A stretch of 64,000 nucleotides of DNA. Source: Aldrovandia affinis (taxonomy: Eukaryota; Chordata; Actinopteri; Notacanthiformes; Halosauridae). The DNA lies in the NCBI GenBank assembly GCA_029706075.1, contig JAINUG010000021.1, forward strand, positions 1,437,318-1,501,317. The letters are read 5' to 3'. The position numbers and the translations under genes are program-made. Positions 25,001 to 56,941 of the stretch are shown here, one piece after another; position 1 is the first letter of the stretch, and every line of letters begins with the position of its first letter. A model generated the notes under the pieces. It was not told the DNA's origin. It worked only from the letters and a program-made list of their open reading frames with translations, and did no database searches.

Positions 25001-28000
25001 CAGCTGGTTCACATGGCAACGCGCCTGCTGCCTTCCCGCCGGCACAAAGAGCGGTGGGCGACGATGCTGATCCCCAACCAGATGGAGGGGAGAGATTGTC
25101 ACATCAGGTACAAGGACTTCACATTCAAGGAAACCCTCTCAATGGGTCCATAAATGAGACCCAGGCAGCGCACAGCACCGGCTTTACCTTTAGCAAAGTT
25201 TCATTCTATCAAGGCAGCTTTGCCTGGACCATGTATTGATTCCTTTGTGAGTCGTCATGTATGGATTTCTTTGTCAGGGAGCTGAGGGGAGGCACCTGCA
25301 GGGGAATGCTGAGTTCAGACTCGTTCCGTCAGGCGTGAGAACGGAGACCGCTCTTTGGGCTCCATGTCCCTTTTTCCGCTTCATGTAAAAGCAGGCGGTC
25401 TCTTAATAATTCAGCATCAAGTGCCAGAGGAACAGAACAACGTATAGAGAGCATCCGCCAGGCGGGCCGGGCTTGGCAGCAGCACAGAACAAAGCATAAC
25501 TCACAAAAGCTTCTCCACTGTAAGTACAGAGGGCACAGAATATTCATGAGGCGGGTTGCAAAGCTTGAACGCATACAGTCTGAATCCAGCTATAGTCTCT
25601 TGCTCCTAAATGCAGTGCTGCCGGAGGAGGCCTTCAAAAGGGAAACTGGCACAGCTAAATGTGTCCGTAAACGGGCGCCGATGGGACATTTCAGCGGATT
25701 TAATGGAACGGAGCCAACGTTGAGTTGGCTTTATAGGAATTAGTCCATTGTTTTCCGTTCGCCGTAGTGATAAAAATAGGAATCGCTACAGTCTCCAGGC
25801 GTCTCTACCGGTCAAGTGAAATCGTCCCACGGCCTGCTCGCCGCGGTCACGGCGGAAGCCTAAAGCCGCCTGGCTCACGTGACCCCCCAGGTACCCTCTG
25901 TGCTGTAATCTGGACCTGTTGATAGCGAGTCTATTTCTGTTGCTGTTTCCGATGGGCAGTCGGCTCAATGATTAATCCGGCGCCGGAGACGCGAGGCTCA
26001 GGTGAGTGATGTACACGTACGAGTGTGTCGCCGGACAGACACCAGTGTGTGACTGCACCATGTGCCGCCCTGGACTGAAAAACAAAGTACAGACACCTCA
26101 GCCGCAGTTCTCTGTGAGCCGGTGCGCGCCGCCCGGACGCTCAAAATAGCTTCTCACACACTTGGAAACGACTCGCCGTTCATGTAGATGCCATTCACGC
26201 CGAGCCGACTTTGTGGAAACGCATTTGACTCACGAGCAGGCGGTCTGCCTTCCCCGGTTCTGTTCACCCTTTATAAAAGTGACACGCTCACGCGGTGAAG
26301 AATCTGAACTAATCCCGTTTTTTGACACTGCTCTGCGCTGAAGAGGACGAGCTGAATGCGAAGTTCAGACGAAACGGTGCCAGCGCTTCAGTGCGAGAGG
26401 ATTATACACAAAGGGGGAAACGCGGCGTCGGCTATGCGTTCCGCTGAGCGTCTGAAGTCTGGTTGAAATGGTGCCAGCGAGTGATCTATTCACTCGAGAA
26501 TAAGGATGCGAACCAAATAATCCAACACCTTTGTGGCTGCGATTCACGGTCTGCGCTGGGGGATGGAAGGGCTCGATTAGCTGTCCGCCCTTAAAAGCCA
26601 CTGAATCGCCTGCCTTTACGCCGCTGCGAGCGTTGGTGTCGCGCCAGGTGTTCCCAAAGGAAAGAACCTAAGATAGTCCACTCTGCATCTTCGGCGCGTG
26701 CCCCTGTGTATCCCAGTCCGGGAGGCGAGGCCCTCGCCCTGACCCTCCCGTGTTCCCCTCTCTCCCCACAGCCATGGACCTGCTGTACTGGCGGGACCTG
26801 AAACAGACGGGCATCCTGTTCGGCAGCCTCCTCCTCCTCCTCTTCTCCCTCACCCAGTTCAGCGTGGTCAGCGTGGTCGCCTACCTCGCCCTCGCCGCCC
26901 TCTCCGCCACCATCAGCTTCAGGGTCTACAAGTCCGTCCTGCAGGCCGTGCAGAAGACCGACGACGGACACCCCTTCAAGTGAGCGCGGAGCTGCCGGAC
27001 GAGTGTGCGCTACGGGACGTGTGCGGAGGAGCTCGGTCTAACCCCCCCGTCTCTCTGTGTGTGTGTGTGTGTGTGTGTTCCTGCGCAGGACCTACCTGGA
27101 TGTGGAGATCTCTCTGTCTCAGGAGCAGATCAGGAAGTACGCTGAGAACACCCAGCTCTACGTGAACAGCACCCTGAAGGAGCTGCGTAGGCTCTTCCTG
27201 GTGCAGGATCTGGTGGACTCACTAAAGGTGAGCCACAGGCTGGGACTTTACACCGCGCTCACAACACACACTTCAGTACATACCTCTCTACAGCACTCGC
27301 AGTGTGATCAACACACACTTCAGTACATACCTCTCTGTACAGCACTCGCAATGTGATCAACACACACTTCAGTACATACCTCTCTGTACAGCACTCGCAG
27401 TGTGATCAACACACACTTCAGTACATACCTCTCTGTACAGCACTCGCAATGTGATCAACACACACTTCAGTACATACCTCTCTGTACAGCACTCGCAGTG
27501 TGATCAACACACAGCTGCTAAACACACACTTCACTGGATACCCTTTATACACATAACTATGTACTGTACCTCACGATATACACGCTCAACACACAGCCAC
27601 TAAACACACACTGCCCAGACAGTGGATACCCTCTGTACACTGCACATCAATATAAAAGCTTCTATAAATCACGATGTGCATAATCAATTTGCAGCCGCTG
27701 CACACACTGCACAATCAGTGTGTAGCCTCTATACAATACTCTCTACACATCAATATGTACTGTAGCCTCTATACATTAACATGCACAAGACTAGCATATA
27801 GCTGCTAAACACAAAATAATCTGTCAACTGCCTCAATTTACTCACTACAGACCAGTCTATACACACACTACACAGAATTCGCATACTCAGTACACTTATA
27901 ATTACATAACTGCAGTCTATACTTGTGCAAAAATGTATTTATACTCTTATGCTCACATTTGCATACACTTGCATTCCTTAAAATACTCGTTTCAGTGTTT

Positions 28001-30450
28001 GTGCGTGCCTCATGTGTGCTGGCAGTGTTTTTTTATATTTGAAGTAATATGGCAACTGTGGTTTATATCCACAACACCACTAATCACTGAACAGCCTCTA
28101 CAAAGATGATGTCTGAGGAATCTATGACCCAGACAGTGTTCAGATCATGGAAACACAAACTAGCCTAACTAAACACTTCCTACCCAGCACACAGAGCCAT
28201 ACTGCATTCAAATGTGAGACGATGTTCACATATACCATAAAATGAACAGATGGGAAAGTCATCCCTGTTCCATTCAAATTTCCACGGTTATGTACACACA
28301 CCCTAATGCAAATTAATATTCCCACAATGGACAGCCATTCCCCGCCTGCTTTAAGAAGCCCATCCCATCTGCCGTGGTACAGTAACTCTGCAGTCACCGC
28401 TCACCCTCCCGAACAGCGTTCACTACAGTGTGCGTTCTCTCTGTGTTGCAGTTCGCAGTGCTGATGTGGCTGCTGACGTACGTGGGCGCGCTCTTCAACG
28501 GCCTGACACTGCTCATTATGGGTGAGGAGCCTCCCTCTGAACCGCAGTTCTGTCTCTCTTCCCCTCGCGCAGAAGTGCCTCGTGTTTATCACGTTCAAAT
28601 CCGTCACAGAACACCACCTCATCCCCGGGCGGCGTCCTACAGTCGTTCGCCCGAAGGTATTCAGGTTAAAGGCCATGTTTGACGATGCAATGTCAGGCCT
28701 CCGCTTAGGAACTGGACCCGCGGGTTGTCTTCACTCTCAACTTTGATTCCTTAACCTTTTCACCACTTTACACGCCCGCACCGCCCTCCAGTCTGGAGTT
28801 ACCATCCATTTACATGACATTTACATCTTAAGCATTCAGCAGACGCTCTTATCCGGAGCGACTTACAAGACGTGCATTAATGCATGGTATGATCAATCGT
28901 TGTTCGCGCAAGAGATCAGTGCAGTAACACAACGCTAGAATTGACACGTAATTCAATTCTCTAAACCCGTCCCTCTAAAGTCAGGTCTGTCGCCCGTTAC
29001 AGCCCGAGCATGCCTCTCCAATTCCTGTCAGGTCACGTAACTGTACAGGGTCGTCCGTTCTCAGCACACCTCCAAGTTTATACAGGACGCGCTGTCCCAT
29101 CCACGCCACACTCCAGCTCTGCTATCGCACGGCCAGCCTGTGCCAGCTCTCCCTCTCTGATTAGTGGAGTGCAGTATCTTAAGTACACAGCCTCACGTTC
29201 AATGATTAACACACAAACACAGACAGGGCTCAGTGGCAAGTGTCACAACCCAAATGCCATTTCCAAACACCCCAACAGTTGGGAAAAGTGACCTCATGAG
29301 CAGTTTTAAGAATTCAGAAAGTGGTTTGATTCCCCATCGCGCCAGTCGGCTCTGGCCGGGAGTGCCACCGGGTGGCAATTGGCTGTCCGCCCCAGGGAGG
29401 GGGGAGGGAAGCCGACACACAGTTCGCTGTGCACAGGAGTGGTTCTGGGGGCCGGAATTATAGTCGACAGCATGACGAGTGCTGTCTCGAAGGAGGCAGC
29501 TCTTCGCCATTGTCACTGCCGGTCACAGGGCTACGGCAGCTAATTATGAGGGAGGGGATCGAACTAAACACAGCGGGAGTAATTGGCTACCAAATTGGGA
29601 GAAAAACGGGGTAAAATCTGAAAAATACATTTAAAACATTTACAAATGTAAAAAAAAAAAGAATTCAGAAAGTAGTCTAGTGGGCAAATGGAGGGTGAGT
29701 GGTTATCCCTGATGGCTTGCTTAGTTAATGCATTCACGTGTGCTCTCTCTCCCCAGCGGTGGTGTCCATGTTCACTATGCCTGTGATCTATGAGAAATAT
29801 CAGGTAAGGATTCACTGCCATACTGACTGCTCCTGGCTTATTTTGGCAGCTGTACAGCTTTGGGCGTAATGCACTGATTTTAACCCCAGGCCCTTCCTGT
29901 CCCCGCAGGCACAGATCGACCAGTACTTGGGACTAATAAGGACCCATGTCAATTCTGTGGTGGGAAAGTAAGTTCTACCCATAGCCTTGAAGCCAACAGG
30001 TTGTGTGTGCGCACTCGAAACACCACACTATCATACTGTCGCTATCACAACAGTGCAGTACAGCAAAGACATTAAGCACTACTAGCTGCTGAAAGCTACA
30101 GGGCTCATTAGGGTTGTATTGAATGAAGTTTTACGCTAGCCTTTTTACTTAATCACTTATTTAAGTTCAGTCAATGTGAAATGCAATTAGTAGTTGCAAT
30201 ACACTGCAGTTTTTAGAACATCAACCTGAAGTGTACTTGATAAGGCATACATTTCATTTCAGTTTCAGTGTTATTAATTGTGTTTTGGGCTTTGTGGCAA
30301 CTGCGCAAGGTGCAATTCCACATGTTGTATGAACAGGTGTTCAAAACGTGACCATTTTTTAAAGCCTTTTATATGATCTCTGTTAACCATTGCGTGCGGT
30401 TTGGCAGGATCCAGGCGAAGATCCCCGGGGCCAAGCGGAAGGCGGAGTAG
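3304..30450 (+). CDS. rtn1: Reticulon 1, long isoform (RTN1-A type), 5' incomplete
   Basis: Joined exons: 3304-4011, 4550-5375, 26772-26979, 27089-27227, 28452-28521, 29757-29803, 29909-29967, 30408-30450. Reticulons are ER membrane proteins that shape tubules; RTN1 is mainly neuronal and neuroendocrine. The acidic N-terminal part carries RTN1 signature blocks ([56 protein letters not shown]). The C-terminal reticulon homology domain has two long hydrophobic hairpins around a 66-residue-type loop and ends in KRKAE, an ER-retrieval-like tail. All intron phases agree. The first coding exon lies left of the window. Exon 4550-5375 is one base too long, so its first frame stops at 5197-5199 while its last part is open in the next frame. 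This is a sequence error or a real frameshift affecting only the long isoform. Teleosts have rtn1 paralogues; I cannot tell a from b. Confidence 0.93.
4054..4240 (-). mobile_element. LINE-like 3' end fragment
   Basis: On the minus strand it reads ...TTGGCCAATAAATAATTCTG followed by TTCTGATTCTGA-type repeats, the 3' end style of fish non-LTR elements. A related tail lies at 42864-42920. It sits 43 bp after the donor of the rtn1 exon. Confidence 0.55.
4550..5375 (+). CDS. rtn1: rtn1 exon with apparent +1 frameshift (long isoform)
   Basis: The acceptor tccttgcag ends at 4549 and the donor GTGAGT starts at 5376. The first part reads in the frame expected from the preceding exon and contains [30 protein letters not shown] and [12 protein letters not shown], all diagnostic for RTN1-A. 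That frame stops at 5197-5199. The end of the exon is open in the next frame (Pro/Ala repeats, [28 protein letters not shown]) and that frame joins correctly to AMDLLYWRD. The exon is 826 nt, where phase requires a multiple of three. The shift lies between 5000 and 5199; the 8-C run at 5000-5007 is the best suspect. Confidence 0.9.
5376..8059 (+). other. rtn1: rtn1 intron, no recognised element
   Basis: Unique-looking intronic sequence. Open frames here are short and without domain signatures. Confidence 0.4.
8060..8268 (+). mobile_element. tRNA-derived SINE (family A) with UnaL2/L2-type tail
   Basis: The A box lies in TAGTATAACGGTTAGGGAAC and the B box is GGTTCAATCCC. The body includes ACCTTGAGCAAGGTACTT-like sequence. 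The tail GTCGCTCTGGATAAGAGCGT, CTGCTAAATG ends in TGTAA repeats, as in eel UnaSINE/UnaL2. Confidence 0.9.
8269..10129 (+). other. rtn1: rtn1 intron, no recognised element
   Basis: No exon, SINE or transposon terminus was identified. A short (TTTG)n run lies near 9440-9460. Confidence 0.4.
10131..10560 (-). pseudogene. Tc1/mariner-type transposase fossil
   Basis: The minus strand encodes [17 protein letters not shown]..., then [15 protein letters not shown], the catalytic-domain block of Tc1/mariner transposases (usual form QDDNAP). The second catalytic Asp position reads Val (QDVNAP) and stops interrupt the remainder. The reading is by motif recognition. Termini were not found. Confidence 0.7.
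11102..11266. mobile_element. hAT-type MITE with 8-bp target duplication
   Basis: A 165-bp element with terminal inverted repeats CAAGGGCGTAAC and GTTACGCCTATG, flanked by exact 8-bp duplications CTTTGTAG (11094-11101 and 11267-11274). It has no coding capacity. The G-rich interior is typical of a fish GGGCGTAAC family. Confidence 0.85.
11275..13690 (+). other. rtn1: rtn1 intron, simple repeats only
   Basis: Contains a (TG)n tract at about 11887-11924 and a (GA)n run at 12970-12990. I see no exon or identifiable transposon. Confidence 0.4.
13700..14380 (-). pseudogene. CR1/L2-type LINE ORF1 remnant with SGNH-hydrolase-like domain
   Basis: The minus strand encodes [17 protein letters not shown]... 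(block I GDS) near 14180 and [19 protein letters not shown] (catalytic-type D..H block) near 13800, the two ends of an SGNH esterase fold. Such esterase domains are known in ORF1 of CR1-like fish LINEs. The frame between them is broken and no reverse transcriptase follows. Confidence 0.65.
14430..15700 (+). other. rtn1: rtn1 intron, no recognised element
   Basis: No exon, repeat family or regulatory motif was identified. Confidence 0.35.
15705..16821 (+). mobile_element. Fold-back Tc1-like element with ~435-bp inverted arms
   Basis: Both ends carry CAGTGGGTTCGGAAAGTATT in inverted orientation and are flanked by TA. The arms 15705-16140 and 16382-16821 are near-perfect inverted copies, far longer than normal Tc1 termini. 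The 241-bp spacer encodes only the N-terminal DNA-binding part of a Tc1 transposase ([12 protein letters not shown]..., [29 protein letters not shown]). The catalytic domain is absent. Confidence 0.92.
16824..18589 (+). other. rtn1: rtn1 intron, no recognised element
   Basis: Intronic sequence with no exon or transposon recognised. A 13-A run lies at about 18526-18539. Confidence 0.35.
18590..19007 (+). promoter_or_regulatory. rtn1: rtn1-C alternative promoter and 5' leader (CpG-rich)
   Basis: This GC- and CpG-rich stretch lies just upstream of the RTN1-C start codon at 19008, with a long homopyrimidine tract at 18793-18854. I see no clear TATA box. On the minus (template) strand the tract carries eight GGG runs separated by single bases (18820-18850). 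The transcription start cannot be placed from sequence alone; the assignment rests on position and composition. Confidence 0.6.
18793..18854. repeat. Homopyrimidine tract with eight-run G-quadruplex motif
   Basis: The plus strand is all C/T. From 18820 to 18850 eight CCC triplets occur every 4 bases with single-base spacers, so the minus strand has eight GGG runs with one-base loops. Confidence 0.9.
19008..19068 (+). CDS. rtn1: rtn1-C specific first coding exon
   Basis: The ATG at 19008-19010 opens 20 codons plus one base, ending at donor GTACCG (19069). The peptide closely matches the RTN1-C N-terminus (STKM..., W..W spacing) and joins in phase 1 to the exon at 26772. Confidence 0.95.
19008..30450 (+). 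CDS. rtn1: Reticulon 1, short isoform (RTN1-C type), complete
   Basis: Joined exons: 19008-19068, 26772-26979, 27089-27227, 28452-28521, 29757-29803, 29909-29967, 30408-30450. The total is 627 nt, or 208 residues plus stop, the size I recall for human RTN1-C. The first exon encodes [20 protein letters not shown], closely matching the RTN1-C-specific N-terminus, and splices in phase 1 to AMDLLYWRD at the start of the reticulon homology domain. The protein is expected to sit in the ER membrane through two hairpins (roughly residues 35-70 and 135-175). It has its own promoter inside the long-isoform intron, in a CpG-rich stretch. It is unaffected by the frameshift in the long-isoform exon. Confidence 0.95.
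19069..21950 (+). other. rtn1: rtn1-C intron, CpG island shoulder and low-complexity sequence
   Basis: CpG-rich to about 19330, then GT-rich low-complexity sequence ((GTTT)n near 19524-19545; TGTGTG-rich near 20480-20680). The open frames here are composition artefacts. Confidence 0.4.
22014..22178 (+). mobile_element. Family A SINE with B-box replaced by flanking-sequence filler
   Basis: The A-box half (TAGTATAATGGTTAGGGAAC) and the 3' body with GGCTCTGGATAAGAGCAT are present. The B-box segment is missing and an 18-bp copy of the upstream flank (CCATAACATGCCTGCATA, 21958-21975) lies in its place at 22053-22070. Confidence 0.75.
22180..24179 (+). other. rtn1: rtn1 intron, no recognised element
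   Basis: No exon found. A T run of about 26 bases lies near 23970-23996. Confidence 0.35.
24180..24391 (+). promoter_or_regulatory. rtn1: Candidate third rtn1 promoter and alternative first exon
   Basis: A CpG-rich region holds a TATA-like GGATAAAAAAG (about 24188-24198), a CCAAT box (24273-24277) and a well-placed ATG (24379-24381, context cagccATGG). Four codons plus one base (M-G-A-A) run to donor GGTCAGT (GT at 24392). The phase is identical to that of the RTN1-C first exon, so splicing to 26772 would give [13 protein letters not shown]. An upstream in-frame ATG (24211) exists if transcription starts earlier. No transcript evidence is available here. Confidence 0.4.
24392..26771 (+). other. 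rtn1: rtn1 intron before the reticulon domain
   Basis: GC-rich to about 24900, then ordinary intron. I see no exon or mobile element. Confidence 0.35.
26772..26979 (+). CDS. rtn1: rtn1 exon: reticulon homology domain, first hairpin
   Basis: The acceptor ccccacag precedes 26772 and the donor GTGAGC starts at 26980. It encodes [14 protein letters not shown], then a hydrophobic stretch of about 35 residues ([15 protein letters not shown]...), then QKTDDGHPF. This is the first membrane hairpin, nearly identical to mammalian RTN1. Confidence 0.97.
27089..27227 (+). CDS. rtn1: rtn1 exon: reticulon hydrophilic loop
   Basis: The acceptor cctgcgcag follows a (GT)n tract and the donor GTGAGC starts at 27228. 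It encodes the loop between the hairpins ([31 protein letters not shown]), equivalent to the RTN 66-residue loop region. Confidence 0.97.
27262..27510 (+). repeat. 49-bp tandem repeat, five copies
   Basis: The unit contains CACTTCAGTACATACCTCTC and GCACTCGCARTGTGATCAAC. Copies alternate between AGTG and AATG in the last part, indicating duplication of a two-unit block. The array starts 34 bp after the rtn1 donor at 27228. Confidence 0.9.
27511..28451 (+). other. rtn1: rtn1 intron, degenerate CACA-rich sequence
   Basis: To about 27900 the sequence is a loose ACACA/TACACT-rich extension of the adjacent repeat; after that nothing is recognised. Confidence 0.4.
28452..28521 (+). CDS. rtn1: rtn1 exon: second hairpin, first half
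   Basis: The acceptor tgttgcag precedes 28452 and the donor GTGAGG starts at 28522. It encodes [20 protein letters not shown] plus LIM, the first leg of the second membrane hairpin. Confidence 0.97.
28802..28890 (-). mobile_element. Isolated L2/UnaL2-type 3' tail
   Basis: The minus strand contains TCGCTCCGGATAAGAGCGTC and TGCTGAATGCTTAAGATGTA, the 3' hairpin tail shared by fish L2-like LINEs and their SINEs, without a recognisable tRNA head. Confidence 0.75.
29323..29658 (+). mobile_element. Family C SINE, 5' truncated, with 15-bp target duplication
   Basis: It begins at the B box (GGTTTGATTCC) and ends ACCAAATTGGGAGAAAAACG plus an A-rich tail. It is flanked by exact copies of AAGAATTCAGAAAGT (29308-29322 and 29659-29673), the mark of LINE-mediated insertion. 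It lies 98 bp upstream of an rtn1 exon. Confidence 0.93.
29757..29803 (+). CDS. rtn1: rtn1 exon: second hairpin, second half
   Basis: The acceptor ctccccag precedes 29757 and the donor GTAAGG starts at 29804. It encodes [16 protein letters not shown], the end of the second hairpin. Confidence 0.96.
29909..29967 (+). CDS. rtn1: rtn1 exon: C-terminal cytosolic helix
   Basis: The acceptor tccccgcag precedes 29909 and the donor GTAAGT starts at 29968. It encodes [20 protein letters not shown], the amphipathic-helix region conserved after the second hairpin. Confidence 0.96.
29968..30407 (+). other. rtn1: Last rtn1 intron
   Basis: Unique-looking sequence with no recognised element. Confidence 0.4.
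30408..30450 (+). CDS. rtn1: rtn1 terminal coding exon
   Basis: The acceptor tttggcag precedes 30408. The exon encodes [14 protein letters not shown] and stops at TAG 30448-30450. The lysine-rich end matches the reticulon ER-retrieval tail. Confidence 0.97.
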
Positions 30451-31352
30451 GGCCGGGCCAGGCCGGGCGAGGGGCTGTGAGCCTGGGACAGGGAGAGCGG
30501 GAACATGGCCGCAGGGCCCACACGATACCGGAGAGTAGTACCATTCGTCAGCACCACGGTGTTCCAAACCGAAATCCGCGCAAGCACTGGAGGAGCCTCT
30601 ACCCAAGCCGTCTCAATAACCGTCGAGTAAAACTTGCTAAGTCACACATGTCAAGCACTAACGTCTTAGTGATGGAAATAAAAGTAAGAAAAAAAACCAA
30701 CAAAAAAAACCTAAAAACTAAAAAAGAACTAGATGTGTTTTTTGTGTTGCTTCTTAAACGCATGAAGTAAAGAACCTTGAGTAATATTTGATTATTATCG
30801 ATCTTTTCAATGTTATTTTTTTCTATCCCGCGCTACTTTTTTTAAGCAACGCTGATGACTTACTGTTCTGTGTCGCATAACAGCTTCTCCAGCTTTAGTG
30901 CTCTGCTGCCATAGTTAAACTGCTTCATGTCACTGGGTCACTGGTGGGGCTTCTCTTTTCTCAGCATATATATATATATATTTATATATATAAATATAAA
31001 TATATATATATATGATAGACTTGTGGACTAATGTTTTCTTTTGGTGTTGTCCAGCACAAATAATTAAACGATGTACTTATTAGATATGATTACTGTAGCA
31101 TTTGGTTTTGTATAACTATAAGGAACTACACACTCATGTTTTTAGGTACTGTTGTTGAACTACTAAAAAGAAAAAAAAAAAAAAAAAAAAAAAAAGAGGG
31201 GGAAAAACAATCTCGAACGAGACTGCCAGCTTGTTAAACCTGTCCAACTTTGTACTGTTCTATGTAGTTCTTCTTAGTCCTGGACTCTTAACTATTTGCA
31301 CTTATGATGTACTCATTAATGAATGCAAAAATAAATGTTCCTAAATGTACAG
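30451..31352 (+). other. rtn1: rtn1 3' untranslated region
   Basis: The region after the stop is AT-rich, with an AT/TA palindromic stretch (about 30963-31013) and a long A run (about 31168-31195). AATAAA at 31330-31335 is the best poly(A) signal, giving a 3' end near 31350; an earlier AATAAA-like site lies near 30677. Boundaries are inferred. Confidence 0.6.
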
Positions 31353-32299
31353 TCTGCAGTGAACTGTCTTGAGTCCGCTCTTCTCAAGTTGCAAGCTTTG
31401 TGAACGGTGATAAACCTTGAGTGAGGGTGTGCAGAGCTGGACAGTCTCAGGACGTCTGAAATGGCATTCTATTTATACTCGTATTAATGCCCTCTGGGGA
31501 AGGAACCCTTGCTCATAGATGAACCTTGCTTTTATTAACCTGCCGTCAGCCAGAATATAGGTTTCGTCCTCTGTCGTGGATCATTGTCAATTGCCCATCA
31601 AACAAATTGTACAAATAATGACGCGTGACGGGTGGGAAGAGTTGTCAGTTTTATCGGCAAATGCCAAAGCAGTCCGATTAGCTAGCCATGTCGTCAATTC
31701 TGACCACGATTTTGTGAAATTGTGTTCATGGAGTATTATAATGATATATTATGGCAGAGTCAAGGTTAGTGCACCCTTCTTATACCGTAAAAGCAAGTCC
31801 ATGTCATTGAGACACTAACTATTTCAAATGCGAAGTATGCATTGAAAAGGGGGGTAGGGACTGAGAAATGGCTCAGAGGAATGGTCGTACTGACCCAACC
31901 CACCGAAAGCACACATACAGACAACATCAAACAAACTACTTGGACCCACACAAATGTTATGCAACGTGTCTAGAACATGGTGCTTCTGCAGGAACACTGT
32001 TAGTCGTCAGATAAGCACACGAGACGGTCAGAAACTAATGCAGCAGCACCCGGATATGAACGAACACCCCTACACTTCTAAAACGCTGACTCTCACGGTG
32101 GGGAGACCCTAATCTCCAATGCGCTGGCCCAGAGTGTGGCGTGGGACTCCGTGCGGATCATTTGAGGAGCAGGTGGCTGGGACACGGTGTTCCCGGGAGA
32201 GGAGCCAGTGGTATGTCTCTTGTCCTCGGCATGGCTGTACCTCCGTGTTATTACAATCACTCATTTCTGCTTGTCACGCCAGGTAAGAGAGAAACATGT
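31353..32299. other. Intergenic gap between convergent rtn1 and tdrd9
   Basis: About 1 kb of unique-looking sequence between two convergent 3' ends. I see no coding exon and no recognisable repeat. Confidence 0.5.
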
Positions 32300-32314
32300 A
32301 ACAAATACCAGCGC

Positions 32315-32320
32315 TTTATT
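32315..32320 (-). terminator. tdrd9: tdrd9 poly(A) signal AATAAA
   Basis: Minus-strand AATAAA lies 187 bp downstream of the stop codon and is the first good signal after it, giving a 3' end near 32300. Confidence 0.6.
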
Positions 32321-32506
32321 TTTCAAATCCAACACGTAAACCTGCATGTGGAGAGACGAACCTGAACGAGGGAGAGTAAATAATATCTAGGCTTCACGTC
32401 GGGGGTGCAACAGCACAATAGCAACAGAAAAAAAACAGCCCTCCCTGTGGGCCTCGCGATAACGGTCACGGTGAAGTGGGACGGGCAGCGGTGAACAGGG
32501 CCTCCC

Positions 32507-55670
<23,164 letters not shown>

Positions 55671-56790
55671 CTGGACACAAAGTAAAGACACAAACTGTAC
55701 ACGGCAGCAAACTGGCTAAACCGTTTAACCCAAACTCAAGAGCACCTTTACTTCAATGCACTGCACCCAGTTTTAAGTGTGGTCCTCACCTCTCCCTTTG
55801 ACCCGTCTCTAGAGGAATTCTCTACTCTTTTCTCCCCAACTGGGAACCCCTCTTAGAATGCATCTTGAGTCACCAATGTACCCATGCAAAGGAGCACTGC
55901 AGCTAAAGCATGCACTACTCCTCCCATGCACTTTCCAGCGACTATTTTAAATGGCCAGACGTTACTACAGTATAGCTAGCGTCAATGGGGCACTAAGTGT
56001 GACCTGTGGGAACCTGGCACGTGAATGGTTGAATGAATGCAGTGGTGATACCGTTGACTTGGCCAAGACACAAACTTGGGAGTAGAACGTGGCCTGTCCA
56101 CGCAGTTTGCAAAAACAGGACGGAGAAATCAAACCGTTGAGAAGGGCGTATTAGCTGGGTATGAGAGTGTGAAGGAGTCGCGTGACTAGGCACTTTGAGT
56201 CTAGACGCGCCTCATGCGCGGCATTGTCAGGGGTGATAGCGGTCTGCGTCTCTCTTGCCCAGTGCACCGGGTCCAGGTGCTCACACGGCCTGCCTGTGCT
56301 CTGGGGCCTGGCTGATCCCCGCTCCTCCTGCTCCCGCTGAAGGGCTGACAGGATGTGCCATGTGCACGAGCGGAGCACATGTGGGGAAAGGCATCATGCG
56401 AAAGGGAACGCCATGCGACAAATCAGCACGCCGACTTCCCGCTGGCTGAGCCGGCGAGTGGCTGTCCGTTCACGTGCCGTGACTCGCGCCCTGTCCACGC
56501 TGCATGGCGCTGGCCCCCCTCGCAGCTGCTCATGAAAACAGCTTTCAGCTTCGCTTCAACAACGTACGTTTCTTTAGCAGCTTTTCCAAAGGCACGGCTA
56601 AGCACCGACTGAGCCTTTCGTCTTTGGAAATTGTGAGATTTTCAAGCCATTAGCCAAATCTTGAACCATTTGCGTACACTAGATCAAGCCTTATAGTCAT
56701 TAGTCACTCACAGTATTAAGGATTAAACCAAAGGAAAAGAAAGAAAAAAAAAGATTCTTAGCGCAAATGGTTTAGAATTGTAGAATGTGG
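55671..56790. other. Upstream tdrd9 intron or intergenic sequence
   Basis: Expected to hold the missing first exon of tdrd9 or part of the intron leading to it. I could not recognise a TDRD9 N-terminus here. Confidence 0.3.
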
Positions 56791-56793
56791 TTC

Positions 56794-56941
56794 TGTGTGG
56801 CTCAGTACGTAGAGCACGGGTGTTGGCAACGCTTAGGTTGTGGGTTCAATTCCCACTGGGACCACATATACTGAAAAAATGTATGCATTCACTACTGTAT
56901 GTAAGTCGCTTTGGATAAAAGCGTCTGCTAAATGGCATATA
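56794..56941 (+). mobile_element. tRNA-Ala-like SINE (family B)
   Basis: GTGGCTCAGTACGTAGAGCA, anticodon arm with TTGGCAA, TGGGTTCAATTCCCAC, and tail CGCTTTGGATAAAAGCGTCT. Confidence 0.93.

Noticed and set aside
27262-27510. Regular repeats resembling a CRISPR array
   Set aside because: Direct tandem repeats without unique spacers, in vertebrate intron DNA.
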